Shown here: positions 47,256 through 54,996 of the stretch, piece after piece | How the letters are laid out: each line of letters opens with the position of its first letter | How positions within the stretch are numbered: position 1 is the stretch's first letter | The notes under the pieces: model-generated | Seen by the model: the letters and a program-made list of their open reading frames with translations, nothing else | What the model was told of the DNA's origin: nothing | Database searches by the model: none | Translations under genes and position numbers: made by a program | From: Carboxylicivirga sp964602515 | GTDB taxonomy: Bacteria; Bacteroidota; Bacteroidia; Bacteroidales; Marinilabiliaceae | Assembly: GCA_964602515.1 (NCBI GenBank) | Contig: CAZRRJ010000004.1 | Span: 273,949 to 337,948, forward strand | Direction: 5' to 3' | DNA: 64,000 bases

Positions 47256-48398
47256 TTATTCTGCTTTATCTTTTTTAAGCGAAGCTAACATCAGCTCAGC
47301 AGTACGATAGCTCGAACCATGACTTCCCATTCTCCTGCGCAATTCTTCGTAATCGGCTAACAGCTCTTTCCGACGTAACGTATCTTCCAATAATTCACTT
47401 AATTCATTTTCGAGCTTTTGTAAGGAAAAATCTTTCTGAAACAGCTCTAACACAGCTTCTTTATCAAGCACTAAATTAACCAGTGATATATATGGTACTT
47501 TTATTATTAGTTTTTTAGCAATAAAATCGGTAAATCCTCCTCCCCACATCTTATAACATACAACTTGTGGACAATTTAAAAGTGCTGTCTCAAGGGTTGC
47601 TGTTCCGGAAGTTACCAGTGCTGCTCTTGCCTGCTGAACCAACTGGTATGTTTGATCTGACACAACGGCTACATCTTTACCAACAATAAATGGTTTATAC
47701 TCTTCTTTGGAGAAAGAGGGCGCACCGGCAATAACAAATTGATATTGAGGATATTTATCCACCATCTTAAGCATATCTGGCAATATCATCTTTATTTCAC
47801 CTTTCCTGCTACCTGCTAAAAGTGCAACCTTAGGACGCTCATCCAAATCATTTCGCCGTATAAATGCCTCAAAAGATTCGTCTTTATTCTCTCTGTTATG
47901 GATCGCATCTAATACCGGGTTTCCACTATATTGTACCTCTACACCGTGTGCCTCAAAAAAACTGGTTTCAAATGGCAAAATAGTAAACATCCGATCCACA
48001 TTTTCTTTTATTTTTTTTACTCGCTTTTGATTCCAAGCCCATAGCTTTGGTGATATATAATAATATACCAGTAATTTATTATCATGAGCAAACTTTGCCA
48101 TACGTAAATTAAAGCCGGCATAATCTACTAATATTAAAACATCTGGTTTATACGCCAGTAAATCATTCTGACAAAGCTTAAAATTCTTCTTTATTGAACT
48201 TAAATTCATCAATACATCCCATAGCCCCATAACTGCGGTATCCTTGTAATGACGCACTAATGTACCGCCTTGCTCTTTCATCAAATCACCACCCCAGTAG
48301 CGAAAATCAGCTTCCGTATCCTGTTCTTTAAAAGCTTTCATTAAATTTGAAGCATGCAAGTCGCCCGATGCCTCGCCAGCAATTAAATAATAACGCAT
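47256..48398 (-). CDS. lpxB: Lipid-A-disaccharide synthase LpxB
   Basis: The start at 48398 gives 380 residues beginning MRYYLIAGEASGDLHASNLM, the expected LpxB N-terminus; an upstream ATG at 48449 adds unlike sequence. The enzyme joins UDP-diacylglucosamine and lipid X in lipid A synthesis. LILVDYAGFNLRMAKFA, YYISPKLWAWNQKRVKKI, LPFETSFFEAHGV and the LVTSGTATLETALL donor site are all visible. Confidence 0.95.
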   Translation of the reverse strand: MRYYLIAGEASGDLHASNLMKAFKEQDTEADFRYWGGDLMKEQGGTLVRHYKDTAVMGLWDVLMNLSSIKKNFKLCQNDLLAYKPDVLILVDYAGFNLRMAKFAHDNKLLVYYYISPKLWAWNQKRVKKIKENVDRMFTILPFETSFFEAHGVEVQYSGNPVLDAIHNRENKDESFEAFIRRNDLDERPKVALLAGSRKGEIKMILPDMLKMVDKYPQYQFVIAGAPSFSKEEYKPFIVGKDVAVVSDQTYQLVQQARAALVTSGTATLETALLNCPQVVCYKMWGGGFTDFIAKKLIIKVPYISLVNLVLDKEAVLELFQKDFSLQKLENELSELLEDTLRRKELLADYEELRRRMGSHGSSYRTAELMLASLKKDKAE

Positions 48399-48426
48399 AT
48401 TGTTTATATTTCTGAGCTTAGTGATT

Positions 48427-48723
48427 TTATAGTAAAAACTTAAAAACAAGTACTACCACAGCATAAAGAACTGTAGAAGTAACAATTCCTCTGGCTGCTA
48501 ATAATCGCTCTAAATTAATTGCAATAAAGAATACTACTAAATTAGGAAGAACACTAATACTTAACAATTTACCAATACTTCCCATATTAATTAGCTGACT
48601 CAGAAATGCCACATACTCCAGCTCGCCTCTATATAATGACAGGTATAAAATAAAGGACATAATAAGTGGTAAAATAAGGCCAACTAAAATACCAATATAG
48701 AGCTTGTTACATTTACAATTCAT
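48427..48723 (-). CDS. Small integral membrane protein, hypothetical
   Basis: The 98-residue protein has about three hydrophobic helices (residues 9-28, 50-70, 78-97). It overlaps the end of surE by 11 bases and is followed by lpxB, so it belongs to the surE-lpxB-gldFG transcript. No named family is recognised; a lipid A or envelope link is inferred from position only. Confidence 0.65.
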   Translation of the reverse strand: MNCKCNKLYIGILVGLILPLIMSFILYLSLYRGELEYVAFLSQLINMGSIGKLLSISVLPNLVVFFIAINLERLLAARGIVTSTVLYAVVVLVFKFLL

Positions 48724-49495
48724 AATTTTGTTCTTTCAGGTAGGCTATTAAATTATAATTTGTAGCATCTAGATAACAAGGTACAATTGAAGCCATACCC
48801 TTTTTTAACATATATTCATCAGTGTCTTTAGCTTCCGGTTCCATGTTTTCAAAACGCCCCGTTAACCAATAATATTTCTTTCCTCTTGGATCTTCCCTTT
48901 CAACAAATTCCTCAACCCACTTACCTTTACTCTGACGAACCACTTTTGCACCTTTTACAGGGCTCACATCAGGAATATTAACATTTAGGAATGTACCTGA
49001 AGGTAATTTGTCGGCTAAGACTGATTTCACAACATGCTCTGCCACCTTAACTGCTTCTGTAAAATCAGCCTCATGACTATAATTCAAAAGTGAAAAAGCA
49101 ATTGCAGGCACCTGATTTAAAGCACCTTCTCTTGCTGCACCAACTGTACCTGAATAGTGCAAGCTAACACTGGAATTTGTTCCATGATTAATTCCTGAGA
49201 CAACTAAATCCGGCTTTTTATCCATCAGAACATTAAGTGCCAATTTTACGCAGTCAACAGGTGTACCATTAACCTTATATAACATCAAACCATCTCTCTG
49301 TTTCACCAATTTAGCATACAATGGCGTTTTAACAGTAATAGCATGTGACATACCCGAATATGATTCATTTGGTGCAATAACCACAACATTACCTATGTGC
49401 TTCAGCATCTGTACCAATGACTCCAGTCCTCCTGCCTTAATTCCATCATCATTTGTAACCAGAATTAAAGGCAAATCCTTTTCAATTTTCGACAT
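48713..49495 (-). CDS. surE: 5'/3'-nucleotidase SurE
   Basis: This 260-residue metal-dependent phosphatase acts on nucleoside monophosphates. The catalytic N-terminus is intact: LILVTNDDGIKAGGLESL. APNESYSGMSHAITV, VNGTPVDCVKLAL, SGINHGTNSSVSLHYSGTVGAAREG all match. It heads the run surE-hypothetical-lpxB-gldF-gldG, an arrangement familiar in Bacteroidota. Confidence 0.95.
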   Translation of the reverse strand: MSKIEKDLPLILVTNDDGIKAGGLESLVQMLKHIGNVVVIAPNESYSGMSHAITVKTPLYAKLVKQRDGLMLYKVNGTPVDCVKLALNVLMDKKPDLVVSGINHGTNSSVSLHYSGTVGAAREGALNQVPAIAFSLLNYSHEADFTEAVKVAEHVVKSVLADKLPSGTFLNVNIPDVSPVKGAKVVRQSKGKWVEEFVEREDPRGKKYYWLTGRFENMEPEAKDTDEYMLKKGMASIVPCYLDATNYNLIAYLKEQNYEL

Positions 49496-49692
49496 ATAAA
49501 GTATACATTTTACCTATCAAAGATAGATATATTGTGTAAAATCCAATGTCTATTTTTACTAATATTATTCTAAAGCACATAATATGCCTGTACTTTTTCT
49601 AAGTTAGGAGATTCTGATAAAAACATATTAAAAGACTACATATACAATTTACAAGATGAGCTAATTTTATGAACAAAGGGATAAAAACAAAA

Positions 49693-49730
49693 AAGCAGGA
49701 TATGGGAAATCTCCCCCTAATATCCTGCTT
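49693..49730 (-). terminator. Strong Rho-independent terminator
   Basis: AAGCAGGATAT (49693-49703) pairs with ATATCCTGCTT (49720-49730), 11 bp, followed by TTTTTTGTTTTT on the minus strand. It ends the accessory-region transcripts that come from the right. The surE promoter must lie between here and 49495. Confidence 0.85.
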
Positions 49731-49760
49731 GAATTTTAAATGATATGTATTCGCCTATGC

Positions 49761-49886
49761 TTAGTTAATGGCTTTTTTTGCACCTACAAAACGCTTTCGC
49801 AAATCGTTATATATAACCTCCGAGCCTGCTACTTTGGCTTTTGCGGCTCCTTTTACGGCATTGTAAAAAGTGGACCTAAAAAGATT
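49761..49886 (-). pseudogene. 3' remnant of a small Bacteroidota hypothetical gene
   Basis: Reading the minus strand, an open stretch codes for RSTFYNAVKGAAKAKVAG then SEVIYNDLRKRFVGAKKAIN and stops at 49761-49763. It has no start. The text resembles the C-terminus of abundant roughly 120-residue Bacteroidota proteins whose N-terminus reads like the 44-residue frame at 50089-50223. I infer one gene split by the 160-bp repeat region between them. The family has no known function. Confidence 0.5.
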
Positions 49887-49911
49887 ATAAATAAACTTTT
49901 TTTACAATGTA
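49859..49911. repeat. Inverted repeat beside the broken gene
   Basis: CATTGTAAAAA near 49859 is mirrored by TTTTTTACAATG ending near 49911, around about 25 bases. It sits where the coding frame of the 3' remnant breaks down. It may mark an insertion or deletion boundary. Confidence 0.4.
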
Positions 49912-49954
49912 TCTAATCAGTTTCTTTTGAATCGTATTAAATGCATAAAAAAAA

Positions 49955-50114
49955 GCCAACCCAAAGGCTGGCTCTTTATACTTACTTTCTTTTAAATACC
50001 GCACAACACGTACAGAAGTGTTGTGCCATACAGACCTGAGGCCTTATTTAAAGCAACGTAGCCAGAGACATACGCCGAACGAGGTACATTATTTAGTTAC
50101 TACACTGAACGGGG
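49955..50114 (-). repeat. 160-bp toxin-cassette tail repeat, copy A
   Basis: This non-coding repeat recurs at 52436-52595 with about 12 differences over 160 bases. In transcript (minus) orientation it begins CCCCGTT, includes TAGTAACTAAATAATGTACC, then a hairpin GCACAACAC/GTGTTGTGC (10-base loop). It ends in a terminator stem AGCCAGCC/GGTTGGCT followed by T residues. Both copies lie 3' of a candidate toxin/immunity pair. Mobility or recombination function is unproven. Confidence 0.75.
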
Positions 50115-50223
50115 AGGGGTGCTCCATATGTACTATGGCTTTTTCTACAAAGGCCATGGTTTTATCACCCATTTTTGCCAGTTGTTTTATTTCGCTTGCA
50201 TCTAAATCTATTAGCTTAGGCAT
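50089..50223 (-). pseudogene. 5' remnant of small hypothetical gene, 44 codons
   Basis: The frame reads MPKLIDLDASEIKQLAKMGD then KTMAFVEKAIVHMEH before running into the repeat (HPSPFSVVTK, stop). The ATG overlaps the stop codon of the upstream 27-codon frame (TAATG), so the two were coupled. The N-terminal style matches the same hypothetical family as the 3' remnant at 49761. Truncation by the repeat is inferred. Confidence 0.5.
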
Positions 50224-50306
50224 TAGCACCTTTTTAGCGTGTTTATAGCAGTAGTTACTTCTTTTTGGTCTTCTTCGGTTAATTCTATTATATAATTTCC
50301 TAGCAT
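50223..50306 (-). CDS. Very small hypothetical protein (27 residues)
   Basis: MLGNYIIELTEEDQKEVTTA and seven further residues end with a TAA that overlaps the next ATG. The coupling to the following frame, and text that reads like a small helical mobile-region protein, support translation. No family recognised. Confidence 0.4.
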   Translation of the reverse strand: MLGNYIIELTEEDQKEVTTAINTLKRC

Positions 50307-50321
50307 AACTTTTGTTTTTAA

Positions 50322-50350
50322 ATAACGCTTTACACGTGCGGCGGTGTTGT
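50322..50350 (-). repeat. Partial third copy of the cassette tail repeat
   Basis: In transcript orientation CACAACACCGCCGCACGTGT then AAAGCG and TTATTTAAAA resemble the hairpin part of the 160-bp repeat. It sits immediately after the stop codon of the membrane-protein gene at 50353. Similarity is limited to about 30 bases. Confidence 0.45.
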
Positions 50351-50352
50351 GT

Positions 50353-50784
50353 TTATTTCTTAATTATTTTAGCTTTATTATTGAGCCAGCCAAATTTCTT
50401 CTTAACCATACTTTCATCAAATTCAATACTCTTATAATTATCCTTTGTAACTTCAATTGGTATTAGAGCATGATAGACTGGGTTCTTTTTGCTATAGATT
50501 ACCAAATATTTATGCTTTGGACATTTTAACCTTTTTTCCTGACTATCTTTTGGTATCGAATATAACCCTCTATAAAGCTTATTTTCTATTTTATACACAT
50601 AGTGGTGTCCTATTGACATAGTTACATTTCCTCCAATAAAACTCTCTGTTGTTACTGCAATTGTTCTTTCGTACTCAGTTAAATAGTTTCTATAAAATAT
50701 TGAGTCCAAAGTATTCATAACAATAAGCAATAGAATAAAAACGGCAACAATAATGACTATTTTATGACTATTTGACAATTGCAT
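50353..50784 (-). CDS. Candidate immunity protein, single-pass membrane protein
   Basis: From the Met at 50784 the product has 143 residues; an ATG at 50802 would add six. It has one strong N-terminal membrane helix (KIVIIVAVFILLLIVMNTL) and an extracytoplasmic domain with TMSIGHHYVYKIENKLYRG and KHKYLVIYSKKNPVYH, which recalls small DUF3592-like proteins. It overlaps the end of the upstream toxin-tip fragment by 17 bases, the usual toxin-then-immunity order. The immunity role is inferred from position. Confidence 0.5.
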   Translation of the reverse strand: MQLSNSHKIVIIVAVFILLLIVMNTLDSIFYRNYLTEYERTIAVTTESFIGGNVTMSIGHHYVYKIENKLYRGLYSIPKDSQEKRLKCPKHKYLVIYSKKNPVYHALIPIEVTKDNYKSIEFDESMVKKKFGWLNNKAKIIKK

Positions 50785-51161
50785 GTGTGTTTTTTTGTCC
50801 ATAAGTAGTTAGTATATTAATGTAGTTCCCATATGAATTCCCAACTCCATTTCCTAAAGAATTTCCAAATTGAGTGCCTGTATATTGTATAAACGTACCT
50901 GATATTGCTCTGGCTGAATATCCTGAAACACCATCTTTATGAGTGACAAATCCATTTTCAAGGCTTGAATATTCAAAAACAGTACCTGCGACAACATTAA
51001 GGCCTTTGCCCCAGATATTTCCACCCGGAATAGCTGAAGTAATATTGAAGTTCATTATTGCTTTTTGTCCATCAAAGTCATGCTTTATAAGTTGAGAAGT
51101 AAATTCTCCTCCCATTGCAGGCAAGTTTATTAAACCTGCTGCTGTAGAATTCCCCTTTATC
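50768..51161 (-). pseudogene. Orphan polymorphic-toxin C-terminal fragment, unknown activity
   Basis: An open frame with no proper start reads from the IS edge (GNSTAAGLINLPAMGGEF) to the stop at 50768. It is Gly/Asn-rich: DFDGQKAIMNFNITSAIPGG, GKGLNVVAGTVFEYSSLENG, GNSLGNGVGNSYGNYINIL. It has no RHS core, which is either lost or cut off by the IS3 insertion at 51162. Its position before a small membrane protein and the tail repeat supports a displaced toxin tip. No catalytic motif is recognised. Confidence 0.45.
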
Positions 51162-51242
51162 GACCATTTGAAAATAGAGTTTCGACAAGCCCGTAGGGCG
51201 CGTTCAGCTAAGAAATGTTATTTTTAAATGGTTAAATGAATT

Positions 51243-51509
51243 ATGAAGAAAACACGATTTACAGAACACCAGATTCTATCAATTCTTAAACAGCAGGAAA
51301 CCGGCTTGAAGGTTTCTGACATCTGCCGTGAGTGTGGCATTAGCCCAGCCACCTTTTACAACAGGAAATCCAAGTATAGTGGAATGGATGCCTCACAATT
51401 GAAAAAGCTTAAGGATCTGGAAGAGGAAAATGCCAGATTGAAAAAGATGTATGCAGAGCTAAGTCTGGTTCATTATGCTTTCAAGGATGCTGTCGAAAAA
51501 AAGCTTTAA
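51243..51509 (+). CDS. IS3-family transposase OrfA
   Basis: The 88-residue protein has the helix-turn-helix FTEHQILSILKQQETGLKVS then DICRECGISPATFYNRKSKY. A leucine-zipper-like helix (LKKLKDLEEENARLKKMYAE) follows. It binds the IS ends. Near its end A AAA AAG at 51497-51503 is the classical -1 frameshift site, which would fuse it to OrfB. Confidence 0.9.
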   Translation: MKKTRFTEHQILSILKQQETGLKVSDICRECGISPATFYNRKSKYSGMDASQLKKLKDLEEENARLKKMYAELSLVHYAFKDAVEKKL

Positions 51510-52312
51510 GGTCTGAGCAAAAGAAAACTTTGGCTAATCACATGATTGAAGAGCATTCAATTAGTGTGCGTCAGGCCTGTAATCAAGTAACCCTCCCAAG
51601 GTCGACGTTTTTATACGTTCCCTAGGAGAAAACTGATCAGCCAATTATAGAACAGCTCTCGTTTCTAACAGAGAAACACCCGGCAATTGGATTTTGGATG
51701 TGTTTTCACCGATTAAGAGCGATGGATTTTCATTGGCATCATAAACGGGTTTATCGAGTTTATACAGCAATGAATTTAAACATTAGAAGAAGAGCTAAGA
51801 AACGGCTACCTGCAAGAGCAAAACAGCAGCTATTCCAGCCGCCTGAGCCTAATCACGTTTGGTCTCTTGATTTCATGAGTGATAGCTTATGGAATGGGAA
51901 AAGATACAGACTGCTAAATGTTATAGATGATTATAATCGCCAGGTTCTAGCCATAGAGGCTGACACTTCACTACCTGCTTTGAGAGTGGTCAGAACACTA
52001 GAAAGACTTAAAGAAGACAGAGGCTTACCTAAGATGATTCGAGTTGATAATGGTCCTGAACTCATCAGCAACAAGCTTGATGCATGGTGTAAGGATAATA
52101 AAATTGAGCTTGCTTTTATACAGCCGGGAAAACCAACTCAAAATGCTTTCATAGAGCGATTGAATGGGAGCTTAAGACGAGAATTACTCAATGCGTATAT
52201 TTTTAGAACCTTATCCGAAGTCAGAGACAAAGCCTATGATTGGATGGAAGATTATAACAAAAATAGACCACATAAGGCACTTAATTACAAAACACCAATG
52301 GAGCTTATGTGA
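51497..52312 (+). pseudogene. IS3-family transposase OrfB with an in-frame amber codon
   Basis: In the -1 frame from the slippery site the sequence reads RSEQKKTLANHMIEEHSISV then RQACNQVTLPRSTFLYVP and meets TAG at 51623-51625. It resumes EKTDQPIIEQLSFLTEKHPA and runs to the end with the DDE core: WSLDFMSD, VDNGPEL and FIERLNGSLRRELL. Only the amber codon breaks it; family members have Lys/Gln/Arg-like residues there. The transposase is presumably inactive unless the stop is an error or suppressed. Confidence 0.85.
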
Positions 52313-52435
52313 GAAAATCCTATTTTTAAAACTCTATTTTTGAATGGTCCTATTTTTTTGGGAAGCTTACACTGACTAATAAAAAATTTAAAGACTTCTT
52401 TAATAAAAATATAGCGGCCTTACAATAGCAAAAAA

Positions 52436-52595
52436 GCCAACCTGTAGGCTGGCTCTTTATACTTACTTTCTTTTAAATACCGCACAACACGTGCAGAAGT
52501 GTTGTACCATACAGGCCTGAGGCCTTATTTAAAGCGACGTAGCCAGAGGCATACGCCGAACGAGGTACATTATTTAGTTACTAGGTTTAACGGGG
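52436..52595 (-). repeat. 160-bp toxin-cassette tail repeat, copy B
   Basis: This is the second copy of the repeat at 49955-50114, equal in length and about 92% alike. It starts immediately after the stop codon of the lipoprotein gene at 52596. The terminator stem has compensating changes (AGCCAACC TGTA GGCTGGCT here), which supports its role as a terminator. The hairpin arm has one mismatch (GTGTTGTAC). Confidence 0.75.
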
Positions 52596-53084
52596 CTATT
52601 GTAAATTCATTATAGTATCTGGTTTTGATTCATATAGCTCATTTTCTTTGAAATATAACTCATAAGTCAAAATCGGATCATGCTCCAATAAAAAGTAATC
52701 ACAGTTTTTCACCGTTTTAATATTTTTTTCGATTTGCTTTTTTGCTTTACCCTTTATTTGCAAGAGTCTTTCAATAACGTATCCATTATAAAACACTTTA
52801 TAATTTTCGACACTAGTTAAATAACTAAATGGAAATTGTTCATCATGTCGATAATAAGTGATAAAAACTTTATAGTTTTTTACATCTATTTTACGTACAT
52901 CTATTAGAATACAGTACAAATCACTATCCAATGTTTGTATTTGATTTACATCATGTGTATATTTTGTTATTACTTTTGACGCAAACGGGCTCAACACTTC
53001 GGTGTTTTTAGAGCTACATGAACTGATAAATAAACTAAAACCCATAAAAAGCAGCTGGAGTTTGACTGAATCCATTATTGTCAT
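52596..53084 (-). CDS. Candidate immunity lipoprotein paired with JAB-like toxin tip
   Basis: From the Met at 53084 (others at 53075 and 53120) the product has about 162 residues with a lipoprotein signal: LLFMGFSLFISSCSSKN, lipobox ISSC. The mature part has no known domain: YCILIDVRKIDVKNYKVFIT, VIERLLQIKGKAKKQIEKNI. The start overlaps the 3' end of the toxin fragment by up to 50 bases. Lipoprotein immunity proteins are known for toxins acting in the periplasm; the pairing here is inferred from order. Confidence 0.5.
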   Translation of the reverse strand: MTIMDSVKLQLLFMGFSLFISSCSSKNTEVLSPFASKVITKYTHDVNQIQTLDSDLYCILIDVRKIDVKNYKVFITYYRHDEQFPFSYLTSVENYKVFYNGYVIERLLQIKGKAKKQIEKNIKTVKNCDYFLLEHDPILTYELYFKENELYESKPDTIMNLQ

Positions 53085-53572
53085 ATGGGTAAACCATTTG
53101 ATTATTTGGTGCATATACATATCTATTTATTTTATTACCTCTAGAATTATGCAAATATCCAACAGCTCCACCTGCATCATGTTTTATAGGCCTAACTATC
53201 TTCCCTGTTGTATGATTATAACATGATGGAGGAGTGTTCCTTGGGTGATTATGCCAAATCTCATGAATATCAGCACCATTTTTATCAAGTACATCCTGAG
53301 TATATGCAGACCCCCAAACAGAACTAGGATCACCTATTGTTATTATTGTTGATTGATTTGTAGGCAAAGTTTTCCTATTAATACTTTGCACCAAACCAGG
53401 TACCCCGTAATTAATCAAAGCAAATTCCATATTAAGATTTTTGGAGGCAAATGCAAAAACTTTTTGTGCATCACTTGCATTAGATGTAGTAAAACCATAA
53501 AGCTGATCTCCATTATATTTCGTAGAAATAATATTATCAAATGTACCATGTACAACTTTTATTTTATTTACG
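53035..53572 (-). pseudogene. Orphan JAB-like toxin tip (RHS/polymorphic toxin fragment)
   Basis: An open frame without start begins at the junction with the 2,658-bp repeat (VNKIKVVHGTFDNIISTKYN) and ends at 53035. It continues GDQLYGFTTSNASDAQKVFA, FASKNLNMEFALINYG, and the metal-site-like block GADIHEIWHNHPRNTPPS, followed by HDAGGAVGYLHN. E..x..HNHP..S..D recalls JAB/MPN metalloprotease-like toxin domains found at RHS C-termini. Its RHS core is missing because the repeat boundary cuts it. Confidence 0.6.
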
Positions 53573-54292
53573 GGGGTAGTAAAATAGCCCTTTGCTGTTC
53601 TTTAAATAGTAGTGCTTATTCTTTGTATTATCTGCTGTAGACCGCCCATACATGCCTGTAATCACACCGCTTTCGTTCTCCAATGGAAAGATGGCGCAAT
53701 AAGATGCCCAGGGTGTATAAGAAAATTCAGTACGGCTGCCGTTACGGCTTTGAAGCAGTAAGCCGGATTTTTCGCAATGCTTCATATCCTGCTCGCTTAT
53801 CCTGCCACGGTGGTGGAACTGGGCTGAGTTGTAGCCAATGGTAATTCCTAAGCTTTCTAGCTTGCTTACATTAAGGTTTCGGCTTTGAAGGTAAGCTCTT
53901 CCTTTATTGTCCTTACGACTGGTAAAACCGTTACGGAAGTAAGTAAAGGTTTTGGTGAGTATTTCGGTGTTAACTGGTTCTGGCTTGATTGGTGTGTGCT
54001 TGATGGAGTTTACTTCTACATGACCAAGCAAGCCTTTTGCCTTCCCTATGGCTGCGTGTTTTGTACAGTTCTCTTTATGCATGATAAAATCGATTTGGTC
54101 GATGGCTTTGCCGTTTAGCTGGCAATTGGAGCTAAAACAAAATACGGTGTTGGTTTCGGGGTAAACCTGCATGCTCGGGCTCTTGTCAGGGTGAAAAGGG
54201 CAGTTAATACGCTTATTGCGGTCGGGGTGTAATCCGTAATGGTTCAGGACTGCATGTATTGAAAGCTTCTCTTTAATTTCTGCTATTTCCAT
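53564..54292 (-). pseudogene. Truncated primase N-terminus (duplicate)
   Basis: The first 240 residues equal those of the 916-residue primase/ATPase at 59078-61828, including the CHC2-type zinc motif (C31, H34, C52, C57). The frame leaves the repeat at 53573 and stops after three more residues, before the Toprim domain. It is a by-product of the segment duplication. Confidence 0.85.
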
Positions 54293-54465
54293 TTCTCTAT
54301 GATTTTTATGGTCAGCATTTCTTTCCCTGGCTCTATCTGCACCAAATCGCCGATGTTAAAACCCAAGTCCTGCAGCCATAAGCCCTCTAAGGTTAACACT
54401 GGTGCTTCGCTTACCCTTCTTTGTGACCTGCACAGCCGTATTTTTCGCTCTTTTTGTTTTGCCAT
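54283..54465 (-). CDS. SymE-like small protein (duplicate copy)
   Basis: The same 60-residue product as at 61819-62001: basic N-terminus (MAKQKERKIRLCRSQRRVSE), then the SymE/AbrB-like core VLTLEGLWLQDLGFNIGDLV and a final LTIKII strand. It overlaps the truncated primase by 10 bases. SymE-family proteins are RNA-interacting or DNA-condensing toxins in other bacteria; here the activity is unknown. Confidence 0.7.
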   Translation of the reverse strand: MAKQKERKIRLCRSQRRVSEAPVLTLEGLWLQDLGFNIGDLVQIEPGKEMLTIKIIEKWK

Positions 54466-54531
54466 TTGCAGAATAATTTATTATTCGTGTAATTTCTTCT
54501 GCAATATTAGTGGATATTATTCAATCAGCCA

Positions 54532-54587
54532 AGTAATATATTATTTTATTACGACGATTAATGATTATATTTGCCGAATATATTACT
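54532..54587. promoter_or_regulatory. Inverted-repeat operator between symE-like and XRE genes (copy 1)
   Basis: AGTAATATATT at 54532-54542 and its exact complement AATATATTACT at 54577-54587 lie in the divergent promoter region. The XRE protein is the likely ligand. The same pair is at 62068-62123. Confidence 0.5.
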
Positions 54588-54613
54588 GCAAACAGCTTAA
54601 ATACTGATTTTAT

Positions 54614-54958
54614 ATGAAGTTCGGAGAAAAAATTACAAAGCTGAAAAAGCTAAAAAAAATGTCTCAGGTAGAGCTGGCTGAGAGAACAGGTATCTCACGG
54701 GATGCTATTTCTAAATATGAACGTGGGGACGTAATGCCCTCAATTGAGTACGCTAAAAGGATTGCTGATGTATTGGGCGTTTCTCTTGATTATTTGGTAA
54801 GTGAAAGCGACAAGGAAGAAGTATTAGACAATGAAGCTGTTAAGCGTATCAAGGAAATTCAGTTATTGCCTAATGACGATAAAGAAAAAATCTATTCCGT
54901 TATTGATGCTTTAATTCGTGATACTAAGGCAAAACAAGCCTTTGGCTTGGCTAAATAA
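54614..54958 (+). CDS. XRE-family transcriptional regulator (duplicate copy)
   Basis: This 114-residue protein is identical to that at 62150-62494. The helix-turn-helix occupies residues 1-60 (KKMSQVELAERTGISRDAIS, KYERGDVMPSIEYAKRIADV). A short charged tail may mediate dimerisation. It is divergent from the symE-like gene and probably represses it and the primase-integrase transcript. Confidence 0.85.
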   Translation: MKFGEKITKLKKLKKMSQVELAERTGISRDAISKYERGDVMPSIEYAKRIADVLGVSLDYLVSESDKEEVLDNEAVKRIKEIQLLPNDDKEKIYSVIDALIRDTKAKQAFGLAK

Positions 54959-54961
54959 AAA

Positions 54962-54982
54962 AGCCCCGCATTTGCGAGGCTT
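54962..54982. terminator. Bidirectional terminator between XRE and immunity genes (copy 1)
   Basis: AGCC-CGCA pairs with TGCG-GGCT (one unpaired base on each side), flanked by A and T tracts, between convergent genes. Confidence 0.7.
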
Positions 54983-54996
54983 AGTATTATTCATAT

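Larger units (their letters stand above)
51162..52349 (+). mobile_element. IS3-family insertion sequence
   Basis: About 1,190 bp with imperfect inverted ends: GACCATTTGAAAATAGAGTTT on the left and, reading inward from the right, GACCATTCAAAAATAGAGTTT (two differences). It encodes overlapping orfA and orfB joined by a canonical slippery heptamer. No clear target duplication is visible. It inserted into, or beside, a toxin-tip fragment. Confidence 0.85.

Noticed and set aside
49955..52595. CRISPR array
   Set aside because: Only two distant 160-bp copies with genes between them. No short regularly spaced repeats or cas genes.
53579..54600. Plus-strand open frames opposite the primase N-terminus and symE
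   Set aside because: They are reverse-strand shadows of genes with clear domains, and repeat identically in both copies only because the DNA is duplicated.
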